A stretch of DNA of 53,614 nucleotides from Liolophura sinensis (lineage: Eukaryota; Mollusca; Polyplacophora; Chitonida; Chitonidae). The position numbers were made by a program, and so were the translations under genes. Positions 12,901 to 23,100 of this stretch are shown one piece after another. The notes under the pieces were generated by a model. That model worked only from the letters and a program-made list of their open reading frames with translations. It ran no database searches and was not told the origin of the DNA. Positions within the stretch are counted from its first letter, which is position 1; the number at the start of each line of letters is the position of its first letter. The stretch lies in the NCBI RefSeq assembly GCF_032854445.1, contig NW_027018233.1, positions 1-53,614 of the forward strand, read 5' to 3'.

Positions 12901-15440
12901 ATTGTCTTACTTTTAAGTCCAAGACAATCTCAATGTCTTTATCTACGTGTAGAAAAACCACACCATTCGTACATAAAAAAAACAATGTACTAGATACAGT
13001 CTGCTGTAAAAAGTACAACTGATCACTGACCCACATCAATAAGGTTCTAATAGATGCGGAAATGGGCCAGGCATCGGCAGCTGTTAAAAAATTGCATATT
13101 TCCCTGGTTTCCATGGAGTAAGAGCCGTTGCTGGGCACGTGACTATGACATCAATGATCATTCAATTGTCGCTACAGCCAAAAGTATTAGTCGGAGAGCA
13201 ACGCAGTTTGCACCATTCGATTTCTCGTCACAAAATACGTCGGATTAGCCTCTTACCAGCAGCACTGGAACAGTTTTTCCACTTTTGCATTTTTGCCTGG
13301 TCTTTTTGTTAATTGAAATCGGATACACTGTACTATGCACAATCGCGACTGGTCGTTACTATATTCAACTTTTAACTATACGTTATGTGCCCTTCGGTAG
13401 CCCAGAAGACGTCAAATCTTTGGGCTAAGCCCATTTAACTCATCCAGCAATTGTCTTACTTTTAAGTCCAAGACAATCTCAATGTCTTTATCTACGTGTA
13501 GAAAAACCACACCATTTGTACATAAAAAACACAATGTACTAGATACAGTCTGCTGTAAAAAGTACAACTGATCACTGACCCACATCAATAAGGTTCTAAA
13601 AGATGCGGAATTGGCCAAGGCATCGGCAGCTGTTTAGAAAATTGCAAATTTCCCTGGTTTCCATGGAGTAAGAGCCGTTGCTGGGCACGTGACTATGACA
13701 TCAATGATCATTCAATTGTCGCTGCAGCCAAAAGTATTAGTCGGAGAGCAACGCGGTTTGCACCATTCGATTTCTCGTGACAAAATACGTCGGATTAGCC
13801 TCTTACCAGCAGCACTGGAACAGTTTTTCCACTTTTGCATTTTTGCCTGGTCTTTTTGTTAATTTGAAATCGGATACAATCTACTATGTACAATCGCGAC
13901 TGGTCATTACTATATTCAACTTTTGACTGTAAGTTATGTGCCCTTCTGTAGCCCAGAAGACGTCAAATCTTTGGGCTAAGCCCATTTAACTCACCCAGCA
14001 ATTGTCTTACTTCTAAGTCCAAGACAATCTCAATGTCTTTATCTACGTGTAGAAAAACCACACCTTTTGTACATAAAAAACACAAGGTACTAGATACAGT
14101 CTGCTGTAAAAAGTACAACTGATCACTGAACCACATCAATAAGGTTCTAAAAGATGCGGAATTGGCCCAGGCATCGGCAGCTGTTTAAAAAATTGCAAAT
14201 TTCCCTGGTTTCCATGGAGTAAGAGCCGTTGCTGGGCACGTGACTATGACATCAATGATCATTCAATTGTCGCTACAGCCAAAAGTATTGGTCGGAGAGC
14301 AACGCGGTTTGCACCATTCGATTTCTCGTCACAAAATACGTCGGATTAGCCTCTTACCAACAGCACTGGAACAGTTTTTCCACTTTTGCATTTTTGCCTG
14401 GTCTTTTTGTTAATTGAAATCGGATACACTGTACTATGCACAATCGAGACTGGTCGTTACGATATTCAACTTTTAACTATACGTTATGTGCCCTTCGGTA
14501 GCCCAGAAGACGTCAAATCTTTGGGCTAAGCCCATTTAACTCATCCAGCAATTGTCTTACTTTTAAGTCCAAGACAATTTCAATGTCTTTATCTACGTGT
14601 AGAAAAACCACACCATTCGTACATAAAAAACACAATGTACTAGATACAGTCTGCTGTAAAAAGTACAACTGATCACTGAACCACATTTATAAGGTTCTAA
14701 TAGATGCGAAATTGGGCCAGGCATCGGCAGCTGTTTAAAAAATTGCAAATTTCCCTGGTTTCCATGGAGTAAGAGCCGTTGCTGGGCACGTGACTATGAC
14801 ATCAATGATCATTCAATTGTCGCTACAGCCAAAAGTATTGGTCGGAGAGCAACGCGGTTTGCACCATTCGATTTCTCGTCACAAAATACGTCGGATTAGC
14901 CTCTTACCAGCAGCACTGGAACAGTTTTTCCACTTTTGCATTTTTGCCTGGTCTTTTTGTTAATTTGAAATCGGATACAATCTACTATGTACCATCGCGA
15001 CTGGTCATGGCTATATTCAACTTTTGACTATAAGTTATGTGCCCTTCTGTAGCGCAGAAGACGTCAAATCTTTGGGCTAAGCCCATTTAACTCACCCAGC
15101 AATTGTCTTACTTCTAAGTCCAAGACAATCTCAATGTCTTTATCTACGTGTAGAAAAACCACAAAATTCGTACATAAAAAACACAATGTACTAGATACAG
15201 TCTGCTGTAAAAAGTACAACTGATCACTGAACCACATCTATAAGGTTCTAATAGATGCGGAATTGGGCCAGGCATCGGCAGCTGTTTAAAAAATTTCAAA
15301 TTTCCCTGGTTTCCATGGAGTAAGAGCCGTTGCTGGGCACGTGACTATGACATCAATGATCATTCAATTGTCGCTACAGCCAAAAGTATTGGTCGGAGAG
15401 CAACGCGGTTTGCACCATTCGATTTCTCGTGACAAAATAC
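9944..15440. repeat. Ten-unit higher-order block, copy 2
   Basis: Collinear with 4441-9943, U18b-U28a matching U8b-U18a. Spacings between equivalent landmarks are 5501-5503. Nearly every place where the two differ shows the array-wide consensus here and a one-base gap or insertion in copy 1. The end lies just before 15446, where GGATTAGCCTC replaces GGATTAGTCTC. It looks like a recent tandem duplication by out-of-register exchange. Confidence 0.9.
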
Positions 15441-16550
15441 GTCGGATTAGCCTCTTACCAGCAGCACTGGAACAGTTTTTTTCACTTTTGCATTTTTGTT
15501 TGGTCTTTTTGTTAATTGAAATCGGATACACTGTACTATGCACAATCGCGACTGGTCGTTACTATATTCAACTTTTAACTATACGTTATGTGCCCTTCGG
15601 TAGCCCAGAAGACGTCAAATCTTTGGGCTAAGCCCATTTAACTCATCCAGCAATTGTCTTACTTTTCAGTCCAAGACAATGTCAATGTCTTTATCTACGT
15701 GTAGAAAAACCACACCATTTGTACATAAAAAACACAAGGTACTAGATACAGTCTGCTGTAAAAAGTACAACTGATCACTGACCCACATCAATAAGGTTCT
15801 AAAAGATGCGGAATTGGCCCAGGCATCGGCAGCTGTTTAGAAAATTGCAAATTTCCCTGGTTTCCATGGAGTAAGAGCCGTTGCTGGGCACGTGACTATG
15901 ACATCAATGATCATTCAATTGTCGCTACAGCCAAAAGTATTGGTCGGAGAGCAACGCGGTTTGCACCATTCGATTTCTCGTCACAAAATACGTCGGATTA
16001 GCCTCTTACCAGCAGCACTGGAACAGTTTTTCCACTTTTGCATTTTTGCCTGGTGTTTTTGTTAATTGAAATCGGATACACTGTACTATGCACAATCGCG
16101 ACTGGTCGTTACTATATTCAACTTTTAACTATACGTTATGTGCCCTTCAGTAGCCCAGAAGACGTCAAATCTTTGGGCTAAGCCCATTTAACTCATCCAG
16201 CAATTGTCTTACTTTTCAGTCCAAGACAATCTCAATGTCTTTATCTACGTGTAGAAAAACCACACCATTTGTACATAAAAAACACAAGGTACTAGATACA
16301 GTCTGCTGTAAAAAGTACAACTGATCACTGACCCACATCAATAAGGTTCTTAAAGATGCGGAATTGGCCCAGGCATCGGCAGCTGTTTAGAAAATTGCAA
16401 ATTTCCCTGGTTTCCATGGAGTAAGAGCCGTTGCTGGGCACGTGACTATGACATCAATGATCATTCAATTGTCGCTACAGCCAAAAGTATTGGTCGGAGA
16501 GCAACGCGGTTTGCACCATTCGATTTCTCGTCACAAAATACGTCGGATTA
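14900..16550. repeat. Three-unit block, copy 1 (U27b to U30a)
   Basis: Markers in order are ACCATCGCGACTGG with GGTCATGGC, CACAAAATTCG, GACAATGTCAATG, GTGTTTTTG, and GGTTCTTAAAG. The series repeats 1651 bases later. Private to this copy are GTAGCGCAG (near 15050), the T-rich TTTTTTTCAC and TTTGTTTGG at 15475-15500, and CTTCAGTAG at 16146. The left part overlaps the end of the ten-unit block. Confidence 0.85.
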
Positions 16551-18200
16551 GCCTCTTACCAGCAGCACTGGAACAGTTTTTCCACTTTTGCATTTTTGCC
16601 TGGTCTTTTTGTTAATTTGAAATCGGATACAATCTACTATGTACCATCGCGACTGGTCATGGCTATATTCAACTTTTGACTATAAGTTATGTGCCCTTCT
16701 GTAGCCCAGAAGACGTCAAATCTTTGGGCTAAGCCCATTTAACTCACCCAGCAATTGTCTTACTTCTAAGTCCAAGACAATCTCAATGTCTTTATCTACG
16801 TGTAGAAAAACCACAAAATTCGTACATAAAAAACACAATGTACTAGATACAGTCTGCTGTAAAAAGTACAACTGATCACTGAACCACATCTATAAGGTTC
16901 TAATAGATGCGGAATTGGGCCAGGCATCGGCAGCTGTTTAAAAAATTTCAAATTTCCCTGGTTTCCATGGAGTAAGAGCCGTTGCTGGGCACGTGACTAT
17001 GACATCAATGATCATTCAATTGTCGCTACAGCCAAAAGTATTGGTCGGAGAGCAACGCGGTTTGCACCATTCGATTTCTCGTGACAAAATACGTCGGATT
17101 AGCCTCTTACCAGCAGCACTGGAACAGTTTTTCCACTTTTGCATTTTTGCCTGGTCTTTTTGTTAATTGAAATCGGATACACTGTACTATGCACAATCGC
17201 GACTGGTCGTTACTATATTCAACTTTTAACTATACGTTATGTGCCCTTCGGTAGCCCAGAAGACGTCAAATCTTTGGGCTAAGCCCATTTAACTCATCCA
17301 GCAATTGTCTTACTTTTCAGTCCAAGACAATGTCAATGTCTTTATCTACGTGTAGAAAAACCACACCATTTGTACATAAAAAACACAAGGTACTAGATAC
17401 AGTCTGCTGTAAAAAGTACAACTGATCACTGACCCACATCAATAAGGTTCTAAAAGATGCGGAATTGGCCCAGGCATCGGCAGCTGTTTAGAAAATTGCA
17501 AATTTCCCTGGTTTCCATGGAGTAAGAGCCGTTGCTGGGCACGTGACTATGACATCAATGATCATTCAATTGTCGCTACAGCCAAAAGTATTGGTCGGAG
17601 AGCAACGCGGTTTGCACCATTCGATTTCTCGTCACAAAATACGTCGGATTAGCCTCTTACCAGCAGCACTGGAACAGTTTTTCCACTTTTGCATTTTTGC
17701 CTGGTGTTTTTGTTAATTGAAATCGGATACACTGTACTATGCACAATCGCGACTGGTCGTTACTATATTCAACTTTTAACTATACGTTATGTGCCCTTCG
17801 GTAGCCCAGAAGACGTCAAATCTTTGGGCTAAGCCCATTTAACTCATCCAGCAATTGTCTTACTTTTCAGTCCAAGACAATCTCAATGTCTTTATCTACG
17901 TGTAGAAAAACCACACCATTTGTACATAAAAAACACAAGGTACTAGATACAGTCTGCTGTAAAAAGTACAACTGATCACTGACCCACATCAATAAGGTTC
18001 TTAAAGATGCGGAATTGGCCCAGGCATCGGCAGCTGTTTAGAAAATTGCAAATTTCCCTGGTTTCCATGGAGTAAGAGCCGTTGCTGGGCACGTGACTAT
18101 GACATCAATGATCATTCAATTGTCGCTACAGCCAAAAGTATTGGTCGGAGAGCAACGCGGTTTGCACCATTCGATTTCTCGTGACAAAATACGTCGGATT
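16551..18200. repeat. Three-unit block, copy 2 (U30b to U33a)
   Basis: Repeats 14900-16550 with offset 1651-1652 (landmarks 15335/16987, 15886/17537, 16436/18087). The two copies differ at only a few bases, so the duplication is recent. After 18200 the sequence switches to the GTGTTTTTG form with an A8 tract (CATAAAAAAAACAATG) and a different neighbour unit. Confidence 0.85.
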
Positions 18201-18734
18201 AGCCTCTTACCAGCAGCACTGGAACAGTTTTTCCACTTTTGCATTTTTGCCTGGTGTTTTTGTTAATTGAAATCGGATACACTGTACTATGCACAATCGC
18301 GACTGGTCGTTACTATATTCAACTTTTAACTATACGTTATGTGCCCTTCGGTAGCCCAGAAGACGTCAAATCTTTGGGCTAAGCCCATTTAACTCATCCA
18401 GCAATTGTCTTACTTTTAAGTCCAAGACAATCTCAATGTCTTTATCTACGTGTAGAAAAACCACACCATTCGTACATAAAAAAAACAATGTACTAGATAC
18501 AGTCTGCTGTAAAAAGTACAACTGATCACTGAACCACATCTATAAGGTTCTAATAGATGCGGAATTGGGCCAGGCATCGGCAGCTGTTTAAAAAATGGCA
18601 AATTTCCCTGGTTTCCATGGAGTAAGAGCCGTTGCTGGGCACGTGACTATGACATCAATGATCATTCAATTGTCGCTACAGCCAAAAGTATTGGTCGGAG
18701 AGCAACGCGGTTTGCACCATTCGACTTCTCGTGA
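18201..18734. repeat. Satellite units U33b to U34
   Basis: Ordinary satellite. U34 has GAACCACATCTATAAGG with GTTTAAAAAATGGCAAAT, a combination of class markers also implying past recombination within units. A private CGACTTCTCG lies near 18723. Confidence 0.8.
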
Positions 18735-19225
18735 CAAAATTCGTCGGATTAGCCTCTTACCAGCAGCACTGGAACAGTTTTTCCACTTTTGCATTTTTGC
18801 CTGGTCTTTTTGTTAATTTGAAATCGGATACAATCTACTATGTACCATCGCGACTGGTCATGGCTATATTCAACTTTTGACTATAAGTTATGTGCCCTTC
18901 TGTAGCCCAGAAGACGTCAAATCTTTGGGCTAAGCCCATTTAACTCACCCAGCAATTGTCTTACTTCTAATTCCAAGACAATCTCAATGTCTTTATCTAC
19001 GTGTAGAAAAACCACACCATTCGTACATAAAAAACACAAGGTACTAGATACAGTCTGCTGTAAAAAGTACAACTGATCACTGAACCACATCAATAAGGTT
19101 CTAATAGATGCGGAATTGGGCCAGGCATCGGCAGCTGTTAAAAAATTTCAAATTTCCCTGGTTTCCATGGAGTAAGAGCCGTTGCTGGGCACGTGACTAT
19201 GACATCAATGATCATTCAATTGTCG
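18735..19225. repeat. Single-unit duplication, copy 1
   Basis: It contains AAAATTCGTCGG (near 18737), the minority middle haplotype and CTTCTAATTCCAAG (near 18964), rare variants that recur 523 bases later. The copy is followed directly by the 27-base deletion. This appears to be one of the youngest duplications in the window. Confidence 0.85.
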
Positions 19226-19227
19226 CA
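19226..19227. other. 27-base deletion junction in unit U35
   Basis: The usual TGTCGC-TACAGCC...GAGAGC-AACGCGG reads TGTCGCAACGCGG, so the 27 bases from TACAGCC to GAGAGC are missing. A GC dinucleotide at each end gives minimal microhomology. The interval to the next landmark is 523, which fits exactly. Confidence 0.95.
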
Positions 19228-19712
19228 ACGCGGTTTGCACCATTCGATTTCTCGTGACAAAATTCGTCGGATTAGCCTCTTACCAGCAGCACTGGAACAG
19301 TTTTTCCACTTTTGCATTTTTGCCTGGTCTTTTTGTTAATTTGAAATCGGATACAATCTACTATGTACCATCGCGACTGGTCATGGCTATATTCAACTTT
19401 TGACTATAAGTTATGTGCCCTTCTGTAGCCCAGAAGACGTCAAATCTTTGGGCTAAGCCCATTTAACTCACCCAGCAATTGTCTTACTTCTAATTCCAAG
19501 ACAATCTCAATGTCTTTATCTACGTGTAGAAAAACCACACCATTCGTACATAAAAAACACAAGGTACTAGATACAGTCTGCTGTAAAAAGTACAACTGAT
19601 CACTGAACCACATCAATAAGGTTCTAATAGATGCGGAATTGGGCCAGGCATCGGCAGCTGTTAAAAAATTTCAAATTTCCCTGGTTTCCATGGAGTAAGA
19701 GCCGTTGCTGGG

Positions 19713-19718
19713 CACGTG
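19713..19718. other. CACGTG palindrome, one per unit
   Basis: The site sits in the best conserved part of the unit (GGGCACGTGACTATGAC) and is intact at all 97 landmarks. CACGTG is the classic E-box core bound by bHLH proteins, and a PmlI site. Occurrence once per unit is seen directly; any protein binding is conjecture. Complete conservation could equally reflect array homogenisation. Confidence 0.6.
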
Positions 19719-19729
19719 ACTATGACATC

Positions 19730-19739
19730 AATGATCATT
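19730..19739. other. 10-base perfect palindrome AATGATCATT
   Basis: This perfect dyad contains TGATCA. It is present in nearly all units. It is broken to AATAATCATT in six: U38, U41, U44, U63, U74 and U86 (near 20829, 22478, 24127, 34538, 40590, 47187). In five of these the change travels with GAGGAATGCGG about 45 bases downstream, marking one lineage. A role as a protein-binding dyad is possible but unproven. Confidence 0.6.
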
Positions 19740-19754
19740 CAATTGTCGCTACAG

Positions 19755-19788
19755 CCAAAAGTATTGGTCGGAGAGCAACGCGGTTTGC
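19755..19788. other. Pair of short inverted repeats, lost in two deleted units
   Basis: CCAA-aagta-TTGG (19755-19767) is followed by GCAA-cgcggt-TTGC (19775-19788). Units with ATTAGTCGG lose the first dyad. Units with GAGGAATGCGG lose the second. The 27-base deletion at 19226 and the 33-base deletion at 24702 both remove this region while the rest of the unit is kept. The arms are only 4 bases, so chance is a real alternative. Confidence 0.45.
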
Positions 19789-19850
19789 ACCATTCGATTT
19801 CTCGTGACAAAATACGTCGGATTAGCCTCTTACCAGCAGCACTGGAACAG

Positions 19851-19884
19851 TTTTTCCACTTTTGCATTTTTGCCTGGTCTTTTT
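19851..19884. other. Cluster of four T-tracts, candidate bent DNA
   Basis: T5, T4, T5 and T5 runs begin at 19851, 19860, 19867 and 19880, within 34 bases. Centres are about 8, 8 and 13 apart, only roughly in helical register. Clustered A/T-tracts are known to curve DNA and are common in satellite units. The cluster recurs in every unit; length changes here are mainly one-base indels in the left 10 kb. Curvature is inferred, not measured. Confidence 0.5.
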
Positions 19885-19922
19885 GTTAATTGAAATCGGA
19901 TACACTGTACTATGCACAATCG

Positions 19923-19932
19923 CGACTGGTCG
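19923..19932. other. CGAC-TG-GTCG inverted repeat, only in majority haplotype
   Basis: A 4-base stem with a 2-base loop follows directly on TCGCGA. In the minority middle haplotype the last arm becomes GTCA, so the dyad is absent from about a quarter of units. It is a convenient haplotype marker; function is unknown. Confidence 0.4.
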
Positions 19933-19997
19933 TTACTATATTCAACTTTTAACTATACGTTATGTGCCCTTCGGTAGCCCAGAAGACGTCAAATCTT

Positions 19998-20010
19998 TGG
20001 GCTAAGCCCA
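19998..20010. other. TGGGCT-A-AGCCCA inverted repeat
   Basis: A perfect 6-base dyad around one central A, found in nearly every unit. U5b, U9b, U19b, U48b and U55b (near 2970, 5172, 10674, 26565, 30413) carry AACCCA instead, which breaks one pair. U11 (5720) and U78 (42508) lack one G, most likely by sequence error. It is the longest perfect stem I see in the unit and a plausible binding dyad. Confidence 0.55.
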
Positions 20011-20120
20011 TTTAACTCATCCAGCAATTGTCTTACTTTTAAGTCCAAGACAATCTCAATGTCTTTATCTACGTGTAGAAAAACCACACCATTTGTACAT
20101 AAAAAACACAATGTACTAGA

Positions 20121-20134
20121 TACAGTCTGCTGTA
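20121..20134. other. TACAG-TCTG-CTGTA hairpin-forming inverted repeat
   Basis: A 5-base stem closes a 4-base loop. It is present in essentially every unit, including diverged ones. An extra base interrupts it near 3651 (GCCTGTA) and 49783 (GTCCTGC), both probable read errors. An A-tract follows immediately. It could extrude as a small hairpin or bind a dimeric protein; neither is shown. Confidence 0.5.
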
Positions 20135-20178
20135 AAAAGTACAACTGATCACTGACCCACATCAATAAGGTTCTAAAA

Positions 20179-20201
20179 GATGCGGAATTGGCCCAGGCAT
20201 C
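20179..20201. other. GATGC/GCATC inverted repeat spanning a variable core
   Basis: The 5-base arms enclose 13 bases, where units differ most usefully: GGAATTGGCCCAG versus GGAATTGGGCCAG, and rarer forms such as GGAATTGGTCCAG, GGAAATGGCCCAG and GAAATTGGCCCAG. The arms are almost invariant while the core drifts, a pattern compatible with a weakly conserved dyad or with chance. Confidence 0.4.
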
Positions 20202-20203
20202 GG

Positions 20204-20243
20204 CAGCTGTTTAAAAAATTGCAAATTTCCCTGGTTTCCATGG
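20204..20243. other. Unit end segment with CAGCTG and CCATGG
   Basis: CAGCTG (20204-20209) and CCATGG (20238-20243) each occur once in the reference unit, so PvuII or NcoI should cut the array into a 550-base ladder. CAGCTG is lost as CAGCTATT in U75, U79, U88 and U92. CCATGG is lost as CCATTGAG in U5, U9 and U19. The GTTTA/GTTA choice between these sites explains the main 550/549 length difference. Confidence 0.6.
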
Positions 20244-21300
20244 AGTAAGAGCCGTTGCTGGGCACGTGACTATGACATCAATGATCATTCAATTGTCGCT
20301 ACAGCCAAAAGTATTGGTCGGAGAGCAACGCGGTTTGCACCATTCGATTTCTCGTGACAAAATACGTCGGATTAGCCTCTTACCAGCAGCACTGGAACAG
20401 TTTTTCCACTTTTGCATTTTTGCCTGGTCTTTTTGTTAATTGAAATCGGATACACTGTACTATGCACAATCGCGACTGGTCGTTACTATATTCAACTTTT
20501 AACTATACGTTATGTGCCCTTCGGTAGCCCAGAAGACGTCAAATCTTTGGGCTAAGCCCATTTAACTCATCCAGCAATTGTCTTACTTCTAAGTCCAAGA
20601 CAATCTCAATGTCTTTATCTGCGTGTAGAAAAACCACACCATTTGTACATAAAAAACACAAAGTACTAGATACAGTCTGCTGTAAAAAGTACAACTGATC
20701 ACTGACCCACATCAATAAGGTTCTAATAGATGCGGAATTTGGCCAGGCATCGGCAGCTGTTAAAAAATTGCATATTTCCCTGGTTTCCATGGAGTAAGAG
20801 CCGTTGCTGGGCACGTGACTATGACATCAATAATCATTCAATTGTCGCTACAGCCAAAAGTATTGGTCGGAGAGCAACGCGGTTAGCACCATTCGATTTC
20901 TCGTCACAAAATACGTCGGATTAGCTTCTTACCAGCAGCACTGGATCGGTTTTTCCACTTTTGCATTTTTGCCTGGTCTTTTTGTTAATTGAAATCGGAT
21001 ACACTGTACTATGCACAATCGCGACTGGTCGTTACTATATTCAACTTTTAACTATACGTTATGTGCCCTTCGGTAGCCCAGAAGACGTCAAATCTTTGGG
21101 CTAAGCCCATTTAACTCATCCAGCAATTGTCTTACTTTTCAGTCCAAGACAATCTCAATGTCTTTATCTACGTGTAGAAAAACCACACCATTTGTACATA
21201 AAAAACACAATGTACTAGATACAGTCTGCTGTAAAAAGTACAACTGATCACTGACCCACATCAATAAGGTTCTAAAAGATGCGGAATTGGCACAGGCATC

Positions 21301-23100
21301 GGCAGCTGTTTAGAAAATTGCAAATTTCCCTGGTTTCCATGGAGTAAGAGCCGTTGCTGGGCACGTGACTATGACATCAATGATCATTCAATTGTCGCTA
21401 CAGCCAAAAGTATTGGTCGGAGAGCAACGCGGTTTGCACCATTCGATTTCTCGTGACAAAATACGTCGGATTAGCCTCTTACCAGTAGCACTGGAACAGT
21501 TTTTCCACTTTTGCATTGATGCCTGGTCTTTTTGTTAATTGAAATCGGATACACTGTACTATGCACAATCGCGACTGGTCGTTACTATATTCAACTTTTA
21601 ACTATACGTTATGTGCCCTTCGGTAGCCCAGAAGACGTCAAATCTTTGGGCTAAGCCCATTTAACTCATCCAGCAATTGTCTTACTTTTAAGTCCAAGAC
21701 AATCTCAATGTCTTTATCTACGTGTAGAAAAACCACACCATTCGTACATAAAAAACACAATGTACTAGATACAGTCTGCTGTAAAAAGTACAACTGATCA
21801 CTGAACCACATCAATAAGGTTCTAAAAGATGCGGAATTGGCCCAGGCATCGGCAGCTGTTTAAAAAATGGCAAATTTCCCTGGTTTCCATGGAGTAAGAG
21901 CCGTTGCTGGGCACGTGACTATGACATCAATGATCATTCAATTGTCGCTACAGCCAAAAGTATTGGTCGGAGAGCAACGCGGTTTGCACCATTCGATTTC
22001 TCGTCACAAAATACGTCGGATTAGCCTCTTACCAGCAGCACTGGAACAGTTTTTCTACTTTTGCATTTTTGCCTGGTCTTTTTGTTAATTGAAATCGGAT
22101 ACAATCTACTATGTACAATCGCGACTGGTCATTACTATATTCAACTTTTGACTATAAGTTATGTGCCCTTCGGTAGCCCAGAAGACGTCAAATCTTTGGG
22201 CTAAGCCCATTTAACTCATCCAGCAATTGTCTTACTTTTAAGTCCAAGACAATCTCAATGTCTTTATCTACGTGTAGAAAAACCACACCATTCGTACATA
22301 AAAAACACAATGTACTAGATACAGTCTGCTGTAAAAAGTACAACTGATCACTGAACCACATTTATAAGGTTCTAATAGATGCGGAATTGGTCCAGGCATC
22401 GGCAGCTGTTAAAAAATTGCATATTTCCCTGGTTTCCATGGAGTAAGAGCCGTTGCTGGGCACGTGACTATGACATCAATAATCATTCAATTGTCGCTAC
22501 AGCCAAAAGTATTGGTCGGAGAGGAATGCGGTTTGCACCATTCGATTTCTCGTGACAAAATACGTCGGATTAGCCTCTTACCAGCAGCACTGGAACAGTT
22601 TTTCCACTTTTGCATTTTTGCCTGGTCTTTTTGTTAATTGAAATCGGATACACTGTAATATGCACAATCGCGACTGGTCGTTACTATATTCAACTTTTAA
22701 CTATACGTTATGTGCCCTTCGGTAGCCCAGAAGACGTCAAATCTTTGGGCTAAGCCCATTTAACTCATCCAGCAATTGTCTTACTTTTCAGTCCAAGACA
22801 ATCTCAATGTCTTTATCTACGTGTAGAAAAACCACACCATTTGTACATAAAAAACACAAGGTACTAGATACAGTCTGCTGTAAAAAGTACAACTGATCAC
22901 TGACCCACATCAATAAGGTTCTAAAAGATGCGGAATTGGCCCAGGCATCGGCAGCTGTTTAGAAAATTGCAAATTTCCCTGGTTTCCATGGAGTAAGAGC
23001 CGTTGCTGGGCACGTGACTATGACATCAATGATCATTCAATTGTCGCTACAGCCAAAAGTATTAGTCGGAGAGCAACGCGGTTTGCACCATTCGATTTCT
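21301..23100. repeat. Three-to-four unit patch (U39 to U42) shared with 33.4-35.1 kb
   Basis: Order of markers: GTAGCACTGG with GCATTGATGCC (21516), GTTTAAAAAATGGC (21860), TTTTTCTAC (22050), minority haplotype with AATTG (22090), GGAATTGGTCC (22385), AATAATC (22478), GAGGAATGCGG (22520). The same order appears at about 33360-35150, offset about 12058 (22 units), where the first marker is GCATTTATGCC. A copy of its first part also occurs at 46000-47250. Confidence 0.8.

Larger units (their letters stand above)
19258..19748. repeat. Single-unit duplication, copy 2
   Basis: Matches 18735-19225 at a distance of 523 bases, including AAAATTCGTCGG and CTTCTAATTCCAAG. Because the spacing includes the deletion, the deletion lies between the two copies and was either present when the duplication formed or arose soon after. 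Confidence 0.85.
19710..20259. repeat. Representative full satellite unit (U36 to U37)
   Basis: This 550-base copy carries the majority base at almost every variable site and serves as a reference. By hand count it is about 41% GC with 20 CpG. In order it holds a CACGTG, a 10-base palindrome, two short inverted repeats, a run of T-tracts, CGAC/GTCG and TGGGCT/AGCCCA dyads, three A-tracts, a TACAG/CTGTA hairpin, a GATGC/GCATC inverted repeat, CAGCTG and CCATGG. I see no internal subrepeat; the only repeated word of note is CAATTGTC, about 295 bases apart. 550 is close to three times 183, so three nucleosomes could sit per unit, but nothing in the sequence proves phasing. Confidence 0.95.
19749..21300. 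repeat. Satellite units U36b to U38b, related to 36.7-37.5 kb
   Basis: The part 20260-21000 resembles 36718-37458 (offset about 16458, 30 units): both have CTGCGTGTAG, GGAATTTGGCC and CTGGATCGG. Private to this copy are AATAATCATT, CGGTTAGCACC (near 20881) and TTAGCTTCTTACC (near 20922). No other feature is seen. Confidence 0.75.

Noticed and set aside
20170-20180. GGTTCTAAAAG or GGTTCTAATAG as a Pol III B box, with possible tRNA or 5S origin of the unit
   Set aside because: It departs from the GGTTCRANNC core at key positions, and no matching A box, cloverleaf or 5S-like sequence is seen.
19710-20259. Unit as a tandemly amplified mobile element with terminal inverted repeats
   Set aside because: No long inverted repeats, target-site duplications or transposase remnants are visible; the dyads are all under 15 bases and internal.
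22360-22375. TATAAGG in the ACATCTATAAGG or ACATTTATAAGG class as a TATA box
   Set aside because: It is present in only part of the units, with no other promoter sign, and is expected by chance at this base composition.
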